DNA of 64,000 bases from an uncultured Bryobacterales bacterium (lineage in GTDB: Bacteria; Acidobacteriota; Terriglobia; Bryobacterales; UBA6623): assembly GCA_951813605.1 (NCBI GenBank), contig OX638379.1, positions 2,828,062 to 2,892,061 of the forward strand, written 5' to 3'. Of the stretch, positions 9,033 to 18,682 are shown piece after piece; position 1 is the first letter of the stretch; the number at the start of each line of letters is the position of its first letter. Below the pieces are notes generated by a model. That model had not been told where the DNA came from, did no database searches, and worked only from the letters and a program-made list of their open reading frames with translations. A program made the translations under genes and the position numbers.

Positions 9033-10757
9033 ATGCGGGATCCGAAGACCCTTCGCAGCAACAAGTGGTTCCACGGGGACCAGTACGAGCACCTGGCGCG
9101 ACGCGCGTGGCTGCGGTCGGAAGGCCTGGGAGACGCGGCGTTCGATGGCAGGCCGGTCATCGGGATCTGCAACTCCTGGTCCGAGCTGACCAACTGCAAC
9201 GCCCACTTGCGGCAGGTGGCCGAGGCGGTCAAGCGCGGCGTCTGGGCGGCCGGGGGCGTGCCGCTGGAATTCCCCACCATCTCGCTCGGCGAGATGTTCA
9301 TGAAGCCGACCACGATGCTCTTCCGCAATCTCATGTCGATGGATGTCGAAGAGTCGATCACCGCGAACCCGATCGACGGCGTTGTGCTGCTCTGCGGCTG
9401 CGACAAGACCACTCCTGCCCAGCTGATGGGCGCGGCCTCCGCCAACATTCCATCGATCATGGTCACCGGCGGCCCCATGCTGTCCGGGCGCTGGCACGGC
9501 CGCCCGCTGGGATCCGGCACCGACGGGCGCAAGCTCTTCGAAGACCTGCGTGCCGGGCGGATCGGCGAGGAGCAGTGGGCCGAGGTCGAGGGATGCATCT
9601 CGCGGAGCGCCGGGCACTGCACGGTCATGGGCACCGCGTCGACGATGGCCTCGATGGCCGAGTCGCTCGGCATGACGCTGCCCGGCGGGGCCGCCATTCC
9701 CGCCGTGGACTCCAGGCGATACCAGCTGGCCGAGGCCAGCGGGAGGCGGATCGTCGACATGGTCCACGAGGACCTGAAGCCCTCCCGCATTCTCTCGCGA
9801 GAGGCATTCGAGAACGCCGTTCGCACCGACATGGCGATCGGCGGGTCGACCAACGCGGTCGTGCACCTGCTCGCCATCGCGGGCCGCGCCGGAGTGGAGC
9901 TTTCCCTCGACGATTTCGACCGCATTTCGCGAGACACGCCGTACATCGCGGACATCAAGCCGTCCGGGCAGTACCTGATGGAGGACTTCTTCTACGCGGG
10001 CGGGCTGCCTAGCGTGATGCGGGAGCTACGGCCTCTCATCCACGGCGAAGCGCTGACCGTTACCGGACGAACCATGGCCGAGGAGCTGCAAGGAGTCGAA
10101 GTCCGGAACCGGGAGGTGATCCGCTCGCTCGACGCTCCCCTCAACCCGGAGGGCGGGACCGCCATCCTGTACGGCAGCCTTGCGCCCGACGGCGCCGTCA
10201 TCAAGCAGACAGCGGCCTCGCCGCACCTGCTGCGGCACCGCGGCAAGGCATGCGTGTTCGAGCGGTACGATGCGCTCCGCGCCCGCATCGAGGACGACGA
10301 CCTCGAGGTCGACGAGAACACGGTCCTGGTGCTGCAGAACGCCGGCCCGCTCGGCGGCCCGGGCTTCCCCGAGTGGGGGCACCTGCCCATTCCGGGCAAG
10401 CTGCTCAAGGCGGGCGTCAACGACATCGTGCGGGTTTCGGACGCCCGCATGAGCGGCACCAGCTTCGGCACCGACGTGCTGCACGTCTCGCCCGAGGCCG
10501 CCGTCGGCGGCCCTCTTGGAGCGGTGCGAACCGGGGACGAGATCGAGCTGGACGTGCCCGCGCGCAGGATCGAACTGCGCGTCGAGGAGAGCGAAATCCG
10601 ACGGCGCCTCGCAGAGCGCCCCCCGCAGCGTCCGCACTATCGGCGCGGCTACGGCAAGCTTTTCCTGGACCAGGTCACCCAGGCGCACTTGGGGTGCGAT
10701 TTCCGCTTCCTCGCCCGCGAGCCCGAGGAGAACGGCGGTCGCGCGTCCGTCAGTTGA
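9033..10757 (+). CDS. IlvD/Edd-family dehydratase, sugar-acid (arabinonate/xylonate-like) type
   Basis: This is a [2Fe-2S] enzyme that dehydrates 2,3-dihydroxy acids to 2-keto-3-deoxy acids. The 574 residues contain Cys55, Cys123 and Cys196, spaced exactly like the three cluster ligands of Rhizobium L-arabinonate dehydratase (C59, C127, C200). Lys125 in GCDKTTP matches the carbamylated lysine, and the catalytic-serine block SDARMSGTSFG is present. Features such as GEMFMKPTTMLFRNLMSMD and the C-terminal GCDFRFL favour the sugar-acid subgroup over branched-chain IlvD. The gene ends 8 bp inside the convergent DUF3604 gene. No dedicated aldonate pathway genes lie beside it, so the substrate is inferred only. 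Many pipelines would call it ilvD. Confidence 0.88.
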   Translation: MRDPKTLRSNKWFHGDQYEHLARRAWLRSEGLGDAAFDGRPVIGICNSWSELTNCNAHLRQVAEAVKRGVWAAGGVPLEFPTISLGEMFMKPTTMLFRNLMSMDVEESITANPIDGVVLLCGCDKTTPAQLMGAASANIPSIMVTGGPMLSGRWHGRPLGSGTDGRKLFEDLRAGRIGEEQWAEVEGCISRSAGHCTVMGTASTMASMAESLGMTLPGGAAIPAVDSRRYQLAEASGRRIVDMVHEDLKPSRILSREAFENAVRTDMAIGGSTNAVVHLLAIAGRAGVELSLDDFDRISRDTPYIADIKPSGQYLMEDFFYAGGLPSVMRELRPLIHGEALTVTGRTMAEELQGVEVRNREVIRSLDAPLNPEGGTAILYGSLAPDGAVIKQTAASPHLLRHRGKACVFERYDALRARIEDDDLEVDENTVLVLQNAGPLGGPGFPEWGHLPIPGKLLKAGVNDIVRVSDARMSGTSFGTDVLHVSPEAAVGGPLGAVRTGDEIELDVPARRIELRVEESEIRRRLAERPPQRPHYRRGYGKLFLDQVTQAHLGCDFRFLAREPEENGGRASVS

Positions 10758-13128
10758 TCCACACGGGGCTCGCCCAGCCCTTGTTGGTGTCGAGCTGCTC
10801 CATGCGCAGGTAGTAGTAGTCGCCAGGCCGAGGGATCTCGCGATCCTCGTAATCGAATTCCAGATCCATCGACGCTTCCGGGTTCACCAGCTCGCATTCG
10901 AGCTCGAAGAAGGCATCGATTCCCATCATCTTCAGATAGCTGTGCTGGAACGGCTTCTCGCCTTGGGTCCGCCAGCGGTAGTAGCCGTCGCGGCGCAAGT
11001 CCTCGAGCGGAACGGATGCCTCGATCTTTCCCAGATGCGGGTCGTCCAGGGTGAACAAGAGAGAGCCCTCAGCACCGTCGATGCGGACGAGCATGCCGTC
11101 GCGGTCGTTGGAGGTCGCGGCGGTGCTCCAGCGGACGGTCTCGCCGTCCTGACGCATTGATTCGAATTCTTGGTCGCGGTGCAGGAATCGGTCGAGCCGC
11201 AGCGACCCGGATTCCGCTGCCAGGGCCCCCTGTCCCAGACCGACGTTGGCGCGGCGCTGGTAAATGTTGTCGCCCCAGGAGACGCGGGCCATCGAGCCGC
11301 GGCTGCGCGCCGGCTGGATCGCGTGAATGACCTGACCGTTCTTCAGCAGTTCGACACGGGTGAGCGGCTGGGTGCCGGAGACCCGCGCGCGGATGCGGGC
11401 GCGCTCGTGGAGCGCGGAGGACAATTCCCCTCCCATGGGCTCGCCGTTCACACTGAATTCCATGAGGATCCGCTCGTTGCCGGTGACGCCGAAGGTGCGC
11501 CGCTCGTAAAGGCCGTCCCAGATCGCGTCCCTCGTCTTGCCGTAGGCGAACACGCCCGTGAGCGGGTTGGTCATGGTGTAGATCAGGCCTGGATACGAGT
11601 TCCCGAATCCGACGGTGTGATTGTCGCTGGAGGCGGTCGCCGCCAGGCGCAGGCCGGCATCGAGGTGCCTTTGCCAGGACTCCTCGAAGACGCCGTGGAC
11701 CGAGGCTATCTCGAAGCTCCGCTCAATGCGGGGGTCCGTCCGGTGGTTCCAGTTCGGCGGTCCGCCTCCCACGTGCGGTATCACCATAGCCGGCGCTCCC
11801 GAGCGCTCGAGGATCCGCATCATCTCGCCCACATCGGCACGGTGCTGCCGCGGGTCGAGCTGCATCGTCGTGGGGGCATCGTCAGCGTTGTAGATGACGT
11901 TGTGATGCCCGCCGAGCCTGGTGCCCACGCTGTACTCGTACCCGAGAATTGTCACGAAGTCCTTCCAGCCGTTCAGCCGCTTGTTCGCCCGCACCATGTC
12001 AGGCCAGTTGTCCCGCGGATCGGTGAATTTGTCGAAGTGGTAGGCAGGCCCGGTCACACCCAGCGGCATGTGATGGGGGGTTAGCGAGCCGAAGTCCAAG
12101 AGGCCGTTGCGACGCGCGTGCAGGTAGAGCTCCTCGTACGTTCCGCGGCCGTCGTGGAGGTACGTGTGCTGGTGCAGGTCGCCGTAATATACGCGCCTTT
12201 TCGGAAACTTCTCCACCCGGATCGGGTTGCTTGTGCCGCGCAGCGCTCCGTCGCGACTGCGGACATCCAGACGATAGACGCCTTCGTGGCTCGCGACGAC
12301 ATTCGAGGCGACGTAATGCATCAAGGCCGGGTCGTATTCGAACCGTCCTGTCCCCAAGGCCGGGTCGACGAATTCCAGTTCGTGACCTTGATAGTCGCTG
12401 GCCAGCGATCCCCAATCGTCGCTGGCTATCGCTTCCACGCTGAACCGCTCGCCCATGGCAGCATATGCGGGTGCGTAAACGCGCAGCTTGGTGGCGTCGC
12501 CGCCGACCACCTTGAGGAACGCGTCGCCACCGTAATCGCGCGGCCCGAGGTCCGCGCCGGCAATCACAATGCGGAAATTGAACAGGTTCTCGGCATAGTG
12601 CTGCATGCGGACGCCCTTGCCGCCGCCGAGATCGAGGTACACCTTGTCTCCGGGACGCAGCGAGCCGGACTCGAGCGTCGCACCTGCGGTCTTGCGGTAA
12701 GGAAAGACGCTCGGATTGTTGCGCTGGGTCCCATTGGTGAAGATTCGGACTTTCAGCTTCGCCCCCGGGGAGGTCGTCTCGACCGCGAAGTGCGCGGGCG
12801 AGCTCGGATCCTCGACTTGGAATTCCTCGACATCGCTGGTGAAGTGCTTCCAGACCTCGATTGACTCCCCCTGCGCGATGCCTGCTTTCCCGATGGTGTA
12901 CTCGATCCGGATCCGATGCCTCTCGCCGGCTTGGACGACGGGTGCAGTCATGAGCTTGACGCTGCCTTCGAGGGGAAACCCTGGTGGCATGTAGCCGCCA
13001 GGCCGGTACTCAATGCGAAGGCTGGCGGGATCAGCGGCCTCAGACTCGGCAGCAGCGGGACGATCCCGCGCTATGAGAAAGAGCATCGCTGTCGCTAGAA
13101 AGACGGCAAAGATCGCACGGAACTGCAT
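10750..13128 (-). CDS. DUF3604 family exported protein (PHP-like metal site)
   Basis: This is a 792-residue secreted protein. The start at 13128 gives a Sec signal peptide, MQFRAIFAVFLATAMLFLIA. The central region has YYGDLHQHTYLHDGRG with GDLHQHT at 316-322, then LTPHHMPLG, IPHVGGGPPNW and ASSDNHTVGFG. These His/Asp motifs resemble the metal site of PHP-type phosphoesterases, and DUF3604 has no firmly established function. The extreme C-terminus (DNKGWASPVWIN-like) is shared with the second DUF3604 gene at 33990-36449, whose end reads WGSPFWVNY. TACAAT lies 10 nt before the ATG. The N-terminal 300 residues look like beta-sandwich sequence without a named match. Confidence 0.85.
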   Translation of the reverse strand: MQFRAIFAVFLATAMLFLIARDRPAAAESEAADPASLRIEYRPGGYMPPGFPLEGSVKLMTAPVVQAGERHRIRIEYTIGKAGIAQGESIEVWKHFTSDVEEFQVEDPSSPAHFAVETTSPGAKLKVRIFTNGTQRNNPSVFPYRKTAGATLESGSLRPGDKVYLDLGGGKGVRMQHYAENLFNFRIVIAGADLGPRDYGGDAFLKVVGGDATKLRVYAPAYAAMGERFSVEAIASDDWGSLASDYQGHELEFVDPALGTGRFEYDPALMHYVASNVVASHEGVYRLDVRSRDGALRGTSNPIRVEKFPKRRVYYGDLHQHTYLHDGRGTYEELYLHARRNGLLDFGSLTPHHMPLGVTGPAYHFDKFTDPRDNWPDMVRANKRLNGWKDFVTILGYEYSVGTRLGGHHNVIYNADDAPTTMQLDPRQHRADVGEMMRILERSGAPAMVIPHVGGGPPNWNHRTDPRIERSFEIASVHGVFEESWQRHLDAGLRLAATASSDNHTVGFGNSYPGLIYTMTNPLTGVFAYGKTRDAIWDGLYERRTFGVTGNERILMEFSVNGEPMGGELSSALHERARIRARVSGTQPLTRVELLKNGQVIHAIQPARSRGSMARVSWGDNIYQRRANVGLGQGALAAESGSLRLDRFLHRDQEFESMRQDGETVRWSTAATSNDRDGMLVRIDGAEGSLLFTLDDPHLGKIEASVPLEDLRRDGYYRWRTQGEKPFQHSYLKMMGIDAFFELECELVNPEASMDLEFDYEDREIPRPGDYYYLRMEQLDTNKGWASPVWIN

Positions 13129-13438
13129 GGTCCGCCCGATTGTACGAAAGATGCAGGCCCCGGCACCCATACCCGCAGTTTGGGAATTCTCCGGCAGCTG
13201 AGGACAGCGGATGATCCGGAATTGACGGCCGCGGGGCGATCTCTCGCCGTGCATTGGCGTGAACTCAACCCACACGGAAAACGGCGGAAGCAGTGGTTCG
13301 CACGGGGCTAGTCAGAGGGAACCGCTGATGGCGCGGGTTACACCGTAACTCGCGTCCCGGCCGAGCAACCGCCCGTCGGCCGGGTGCCTGCCGCGAGTGC
13401 CAAGCGCCCAGGCGGCCCGCTCGGCTAAGCTTGAGGCA
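13129..13438. other. Divergent intergenic region
   Basis: These 310 bp lie between two outward-facing genes. Apart from the TACAAT box for the minus-strand gene and a TAAGCT seven nt before the plus-strand ATG, no gene or structure was recognised. Confidence 0.45.
13139..13144 (-). promoter_or_regulatory. Putative -10 element of the first DUF3604 gene
   Basis: The minus strand reads TACAAT with 10 nt to the ATG at 13128, so the expected leader is only about 3-4 nt. No -35 consensus is evident. Confidence 0.45.
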
Positions 13439-14881
13439 ATGAAGCACTGGATTCTTCTGGCCTGGCTCGGGTCCGCGCTGCTCCACGCGGCCGATGTCGG
13501 GAGAGCCCCCCTTGTGTTCCGGGAAGATTGGACCGCGACGGCCCCCGCTATCCCGCTGACGCAGCGAGACGTCGCGAATCCCGCACTGAGATTGGCGGTT
13601 CATGGCCAAGGCCCCCCGCTGGTCAAGAAGAGCTTCCACGACGCCCGTGAATGGGACCCCCATTACGTGTGGTCGGGCCTCGCGCAGGATCCCTGGGCCG
13701 TCAGCCTCTCGTTGGCGGACGGCGGGCTCATGGACCTTTCCGGAACCGCGACCGTCCGCTGGCGCACCCGCCAGTCTGGATTTCGCGCCTTGCGCGCCGT
13801 CGTCGAGCTGGAAAGCGGTCAGTGGCTCGTCAGCGAGGAAGCCGACACGGCCTCCGCCCAGTGGCGTGTACGCGAATTCCCGTTCTCCGGTACGCGCTGG
13901 CGCCAGCTCGATATCAAGACCGTCACGGAGGGAGCGTGGGAAACGGCGGCAAGCTTGCGCCGCGTGCGCTCAGTTGGATTCACCGACCTTATGCCCGGCG
14001 GCCGCAGCCGCGCCTGCTCGCGCGTCGACTGGATCGAAGTTTACGGACAGCGCGTGGCGGCCGGGCCGCTCCAAGTCTTCATTCTCTCGGGCCAGTCGAA
14101 CATGGTCGGCTGGGGCAATAGCCTGGAACTCGAAAGCGTGGCGAGATTCGGCCACGACCAACGGCTTCTGATGTTCGAGGACGGGAAGTGGAGGCCCCTC
14201 AAGCCGCACAAGCGGCCCTCCAGGAGCCAGCGCGAGCGGTGGCACATCACAGAATCCACTTTCGGACCGGAGATCGGCTTCGCGCACGCGATGGCCGAAG
14301 CTTGGCCGCGCAGCCGCGTCGGCATCGTCAAGCAGGCCGTGGGAGGCACAGGCATCATGGCCTGGGCACCGGAGTGGAGCGAGCGTGACGCTGGCATCAC
14401 GAACGACGCTCACAAGGGCCCGCTTTACAAAGAACTCCTCGGCAAGGTGCGGGCTGCTGTAGAGGCCAGCGACGCTGAGATCCGCGGGTTCCTGTGGCTC
14501 CAAGGAGCCAAGGACATGCGCGACCGGCGCGCCTCCAGCCGCTACGGCGAAAATCTCGAGACCCTGATTGATTCCCTGCGCCGAGACTTGGGAGTCCCCG
14601 ACTTGCCGTTGCTGGTCGGAAGCTACCGCATGGGCGATCTTCCCGACGAGCTGGCGGATGTCGATCCGTCGGACCACGAATTCGAAGCGGCGCGCCCGGG
14701 GGCCTGGGAGGTGCTGGTCGCGCAGAGCGAAGCGTCCGGACGGATACCGCGCACCGCGACGGTCATCCTTCGCGACCTGCCCCGGCATCCTGGCAACATC
14801 CACGCCAACACCGAGGGCATGCTGATCGCGGGCCGCGAGTACGCCCGTGCGTTCCTCGAGCAATTCGCTGATCGAGAATAG
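13439..14881 (+). CDS. Secreted SGNH hydrolase, sialate O-acetylesterase (SASA/DUF303) family
   Basis: This is a 480-residue exported carbohydrate-esterase-like protein. The start at 13439 gives the signal peptide MKHWILLAWLGSALLHAA. Residues to about 205 form a beta-rich N-terminal region. The catalytic domain begins with VFILSGQSNMVGWG, where GQSNM carries the nucleophile Ser typical of the SASA family. It continues with VGIVKQAVGGTGIMAW and FLWLQGAKDM, and ends near GNIHANTEGMLIAGREYA, which should supply the catalytic His. The family removes acetyl groups from sialic acid or other acetylated glycans. The substrate here is unknown. Confidence 0.85.
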   Translation: MKHWILLAWLGSALLHAADVGRAPLVFREDWTATAPAIPLTQRDVANPALRLAVHGQGPPLVKKSFHDAREWDPHYVWSGLAQDPWAVSLSLADGGLMDLSGTATVRWRTRQSGFRALRAVVELESGQWLVSEEADTASAQWRVREFPFSGTRWRQLDIKTVTEGAWETAASLRRVRSVGFTDLMPGGRSRACSRVDWIEVYGQRVAAGPLQVFILSGQSNMVGWGNSLELESVARFGHDQRLLMFEDGKWRPLKPHKRPSRSQRERWHITESTFGPEIGFAHAMAEAWPRSRVGIVKQAVGGTGIMAWAPEWSERDAGITNDAHKGPLYKELLGKVRAAVEASDAEIRGFLWLQGAKDMRDRRASSRYGENLETLIDSLRRDLGVPDLPLLVGSYRMGDLPDELADVDPSDHEFEAARPGAWEVLVAQSEASGRIPRTATVILRDLPRHPGNIHANTEGMLIAGREYARAFLEQFADRE

Positions 14882-14983
14882 CGCGATCCGATCCGTCAGC
14901 ACCCGTCAGTCCGGCCACATCACTCTAGTACAATCGTGCCGACGGGAGGCAGCCGTGAGGGGCTTTTCCTCCGAAAGCGCGGT

Positions 14984-16168
14984 ATGACAGAGTTGCACGC
15001 ACGCTGGCTGAAGAGCGTCAGTCGCAGGCGCGCTCTCGCGGGATTCTTGGGATTTCTGGTCGGGGCCCCGCGAGCGGGCGGCCAGCTCGACCGGTTTCGC
15101 GACCACAGCCGAGTCGGCGGACTCGCGGAAATGCGGGACGTTTTCGACTTTGAGGCGGCCGCCTACGAGCGCCTCGACCGAGCCACCTACAACTACACCG
15201 CCCGCGGGGGCGGAAGCGAATTCACCACGCGGCGGAATCGAGAGGCGTTCGATTGGGTGGGACTCGTTCCGCGCGCGATCGGCGAGATCGGCACACCGCA
15301 AACCGCGACGGAAATCCTCGGCACGCGGATGCGATTCCCGGTCATGCTCGCGCCGTCAGCGGCGCACGCAGTGCTGCATCCCGACAAGGAGGCAGGAACC
15401 TACGCTGGCTGCAAGAACGCATCGGAAACGCCGATGATCCTTAGCCATGTCGCCAGCATGTCGTTCGCCGAGCTGGCCAAGATCGACGGCGGCCCTCTTT
15501 GGTTTCAGCTGTATCCGCGGAAGGAGCTCGAGCAGAACCGCGAGCCGGTCGAATCCGCTCAGAATGCGGGTGCCGGTGCCATCGTGGTCACGATCGACCA
15601 GCAAGCGTCCGTCTACGACCGGGCGGTCCATGACCGCAATCTGTCGCTCAGGCCCCGGCGTCCTCCGCGCTTGGACGGCAACGACGGCCGCTACCGATTC
15701 TCCTCGGGCCGAATGTGGTACGAGTGGAGCCTCTTCGAGAACCTGCGCACGATGGTCAGGGTGCCGATGCTGGCGAAGGGCATCCTGACGCGAGAGGACG
15801 CGCTGCTCGCCGTCGAGCACGGCCTGGACGGGATCGTGGTGTCCAACCACGGAGGGCGCACGCTGGACTACACGCCGTCCAGCCTGGAAGTCCTGCCCGA
15901 GATCGTCGAGGCAGTGGCAGGCCGCATCCCGGTGCTGATCGACAGCGGATTCCGGCGAGGCAGCGACATTCTCAAGGCCTTGGCCCTGGGCGCCGACGCC
16001 GTGTGCCTTGGACGGGTCCCGCGCTGGGGTCTCGGGTCTTTCGGCGCTCCAGGCGTGACCCGAATTCTCGAGATCGTGCAGCAAGAGCTGCTCGAGGCCA
16101 TGACGCGCTGCGGCGTCGCGTCCCTGGCCTCCGCGGACGGCTCGCTGGCACGGACGGACTTTCCGTGA
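14984..16168 (+). CDS. FMN-dependent alpha-hydroxy-acid dehydrogenase, Tat-exported
   Basis: This is a 394-residue (S)-2-hydroxy-acid oxidase/dehydrogenase (glycolate oxidase/lactate dehydrogenase fold) with an N-terminal twin-arginine-like signal, SRRRALAGFLGFLVGAP. The TIM barrel has the FMN-binding MLAPSAAHAVLHPD, QLYPRKE, VTIDQQASVYDRA, the active-site block VVSNHGGRTLD (catalytic His and substrate Arg) and VLIDSGFRRGSDILKALALGADAV. The second Tyr of the usual QLYVY is replaced. The ATG at 14984 is chosen because it places the Tat motif at the N-terminus; an in-frame GTG at 14936 is possible but directly abuts a TACAAT box. The stop overlaps the GTG of a paralogue (GTGA), so the two are translationally coupled. 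Confidence 0.87.
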   Translation: MTELHARWLKSVSRRRALAGFLGFLVGAPRAGGQLDRFRDHSRVGGLAEMRDVFDFEAAAYERLDRATYNYTARGGGSEFTTRRNREAFDWVGLVPRAIGEIGTPQTATEILGTRMRFPVMLAPSAAHAVLHPDKEAGTYAGCKNASETPMILSHVASMSFAELAKIDGGPLWFQLYPRKELEQNREPVESAQNAGAGAIVVTIDQQASVYDRAVHDRNLSLRPRRPPRLDGNDGRYRFSSGRMWYEWSLFENLRTMVRVPMLAKGILTREDALLAVEHGLDGIVVSNHGGRTLDYTPSSLEVLPEIVEAVAGRIPVLIDSGFRRGSDILKALALGADAVCLGRVPRWGLGSFGAPGVTRILEIVQQELLEAMTRCGVASLASADGSLARTDFP

Positions 16169-17220
16169 GCCGCTCGGCCTTCAACAGGCGCCAGGCGCTG
16201 GCCAGCTTCGCCGGGCTTCTCGCGGCGTCGCCCTGGCTGCGAGCGCAGCGCGCGCCGCGCCTCGCAGGCGAGCCGCCCGGGCGCATGACTCCGCTGGACG
16301 CGTTCGCCAACGTGCCGGAATTCGAGCCGATGGCCGAGCGGGCCTTGAGCGACGAGGCGTTCGCGCGGATCGCAGGCGGCGAGCGCAGCGCGCTCGAGCG
16401 CATCACCTTCCGGGCCCGCATGATGGTCAACACGGAGGGGCTGGACTTGTCGCTCAACTTGTTCGGGCAATCCATGTTCGCGCCGATCCTAGTGGGGCCG
16501 GCGAGCGGGCAGGGGCGCGTACACCCCGAAGGCGAGCGGGCCACAGCCAAGGGGACCGCCGCGGCCAAGGCGACCCTCGTGACAGCCGAGCGGAGCGGCT
16601 CGCCCGTGGAGGAAACCGCTCCGCTGGCTCCGGGGGCGTGGCGGCAAGTCTATCCGCGCAGCGACTTCGAGGCGCTGATCGCCCACGTGGCACGAGCCGC
16701 GCAATCTGAATGCGCGGCAATCTCCCTGACGCTCGGCGACGCCGGCAGGGAGGCCGGCGACGCAGCCGGCTTTGGCTGGGACAAGATCGAGCGCCTGCGG
16801 GACGCAGCCGGACTTCCATTGGTGCTTAAGGGCATCATGCAGCCGGCGGACGCGCGGGCGGCGGCAGACCGCGGGATCGCGGGGATCATCGTTTCCAACC
16901 ACGGCGCGGGACAGGCCGAGGGCACGACCGAGCCGATCAGCGCCCTGCCCGCGGTGAGCGAGGCGGTCGAAGGCCGCATCCCGGTCCTGGTCGACGGGGG
17001 GTTCCGTCGCGGCGGCGATGTGCTGAAGGCGATCGCGCTTGGCGCGACCGCCGCGCTCGTCTGCCGCCCGGCGCTGTGGGGCCTGGCGGCCTATGGCGCG
17101 GCCGGGGTCCAAAAGGTAGTCGAGATGCTGCAGACCGAGCTTGCCCAGGATATGGTGCAGGTCGGAGCCGTCAACCTAGCGGCCATCCGCCGCGACCATG
17201 TGCGGGTGCACAAGCGCTGA
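16165..17220 (+). CDS. Diverged FMN alpha-hydroxy-acid dehydrogenase paralogue, Tat-exported
   Basis: This is a 351-residue relative of the preceding enzyme with its own Tat-like signal, NRRQALASFAGLLAASPWLRA. The start is the GTG at 16165, which shares bases with the upstream stop codon. It keeps the barrel landmarks ILVGPASGQGRVHPEGE, LPLVLKGIMQ, IVSNHG and VLVDGGFRRGGDVLKAIALGA. The catalytic block reads SNHGAGQAEG instead of SNHGGRxLD: the His is kept, but the Arg that binds the substrate carboxylate is gone. The VTIDxxxxGxRxxD region is also altered (ISLTLGDAGREAG). FMN binding is likely; activity on 2-hydroxy acids is doubtful. It may form a hetero-oligomer with its neighbour or act on another substrate. 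Confidence 0.78.
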   Translation: MSRSAFNRRQALASFAGLLAASPWLRAQRAPRLAGEPPGRMTPLDAFANVPEFEPMAERALSDEAFARIAGGERSALERITFRARMMVNTEGLDLSLNLFGQSMFAPILVGPASGQGRVHPEGERATAKGTAAAKATLVTAERSGSPVEETAPLAPGAWRQVYPRSDFEALIAHVARAAQSECAAISLTLGDAGREAGDAAGFGWDKIERLRDAAGLPLVLKGIMQPADARAAADRGIAGIIVSNHGAGQAEGTTEPISALPAVSEAVEGRIPVLVDGGFRRGGDVLKAIALGATAALVCRPALWGLAAYGAAGVQKVVEMLQTELAQDMVQVGAVNLAAIRRDHVRVHKR

Positions 17221-17236
17221 GCCGAGCGGAGAGGCT

Positions 17237-18676
17237 TCACTCCGCGTCGGGGTTGGGAAGCGGCTCCTGCGCGCCCACTTCCGCTCTCCACGCGTCCAGC
17301 TTGCCGAGCAGCTCGGCTGCCTTGTCCGGCATGGCGGCCGCCAAGTCGCGCTCCTCTCCGACATCCGCGGCTAGGTGATACAACTCGGCCCGCCCGTCCT
17401 CGTAGAAGTGCACCAGGCGCCAACCGCCTTCCCGGATTGCAGAATACGGTGTCGCGCCCCCGGCGTGGTAGTGCGGGTAGTGCCAGAAGAGCGTATCGCG
17501 GTCCAAGCTCGAGGCCGGGTCGCGCAGCAGACCGGCCAGGCTCACGCCGTCGACCGACTCGTTATGCGCCGCGTTGCCGGAAACGCCGGCGATTTCCAGC
17601 ACGGTCGGGTAGATATCCACCGTGATCACGGGCACGTCGCTCACCGCTCCCGCCGGTGTCACTCCGGGCCAGTAGTACATCGTGGGTGTCCGCACTCCGC
17701 CTTCGTAGGCCGAGCCCTTGCCCGAGCGGAGGGGCGCATTCTCCGTCGGATTGCCCATCCGCCCGTCGCGGCCCTGGCGGTCCAGCCCTCCGTTGTCGCC
17801 GGTGAAGACAATCACGGTGTCCTCGGCGATGCCCAGCTCGTCGAGCTTGCCCCGCACGCGCCCGACGCTGCGGTCCAAGGCGGCTAGCATGCCGGCGTAG
17901 GCCGGATTGCGGTGCCGTCTCCCTGCATCGACACGGGACTCGAAGCGCGCCAGGTCTTCTGGCTTGGCCTCGATCGGCGTATGGACTGTGTAGTAGGGGA
18001 AGTACAGCAGAAACGGGTCGTCCCTGTACTCCTCGAGAATCTTCAAGGCCTCGTCCGTCAGGCGGTCTGTCAGATAGTCTCCGTCGGCCCCTCCCTCCGG
18101 CAAGGGATACACCCTGCGGTCTCTGCGCTCGTACGGGTGGAAGTAGCTTCCCGGCGCTCCCCATTCGTTGCCCGCGACGTTTCGCTCGAAGCCGTGCCGC
18201 TCCGGAGCGAAATCCATCATCGCCTGCGGGTCGAAGCGCGGCATGAGATGCCATTTCCCGACATGCGCGGTGCGGTAGCCAGCCGCTCCCAGCGCCTCGG
18301 CCAGCGTCGTGTAGCGATGCTCGAGCCGCATCGTCCACTCCGGCGGCTTCAGCTTCGCACCGGGACGCCGCTGGCCGGGGATCCAGTCTGTCACGTTCGT
18401 GCGCCCGGGATACAGGCCCGTCAGCAGGGCCGCCCTGGTCGGCGAGCACACCGTGCAGGCCGCGTAGCCGTGGGTGAAGCGGACACCGTCGTCCGCAAGC
18501 CCGTCGATGTTGGGAGTCTCGTAGAAGTCGCTGCCGTAGCATCCCAGATCCGTCCAGCCGAGATCGTCGACAAGGAAGATGAGGAAATTCGGGCGGCGAT
18601 CGTCGAGGGCCGTGTTCGAAGGGGCGCCGCATTCCGCCAGAAAGGCAACCGCGGCGACGGCTAGCAGAAGACGCAT
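17237..18676 (-). CDS. Type I sulfatase (arylsulfatase family), exported
   Basis: This is a 479-residue formylglycine-dependent sulfatase. The N-terminus is MRLLLAVAAVAFLAECG, a signal peptide or an imperfect lipobox. Metal ligands Asp37 and Asp38 lie in FLVDDLGWTDLGCYG. The maturation motif CSPTR occupies residues 77-81, where Cys77 would become formylglycine. ETPNIDGLADDGVRFTHGYA, HVGKWHL and VIVFTGDNGGLDRQG complete the pattern. No formylglycine-generating enzyme or anaerobic maturase is seen in the window. The length is normal for sulfatases of 450-500 residues, which hydrolyse sulfate esters of polysaccharides or small aryl sulfates. A TAGAAT box lies exactly 6 nt before the ATG, indicating a leaderless mRNA. 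Confidence 0.92.
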   Translation of the reverse strand: MRLLLAVAAVAFLAECGAPSNTALDDRRPNFLIFLVDDLGWTDLGCYGSDFYETPNIDGLADDGVRFTHGYAACTVCSPTRAALLTGLYPGRTNVTDWIPGQRRPGAKLKPPEWTMRLEHRYTTLAEALGAAGYRTAHVGKWHLMPRFDPQAMMDFAPERHGFERNVAGNEWGAPGSYFHPYERRDRRVYPLPEGGADGDYLTDRLTDEALKILEEYRDDPFLLYFPYYTVHTPIEAKPEDLARFESRVDAGRRHRNPAYAGMLAALDRSVGRVRGKLDELGIAEDTVIVFTGDNGGLDRQGRDGRMGNPTENAPLRSGKGSAYEGGVRTPTMYYWPGVTPAGAVSDVPVITVDIYPTVLEIAGVSGNAAHNESVDGVSLAGLLRDPASSLDRDTLFWHYPHYHAGGATPYSAIREGGWRLVHFYEDGRAELYHLAADVGEERDLAAAMPDKAAELLGKLDAWRAEVGAQEPLPNPDAE

Positions 18677-18682
18677 GGCACG

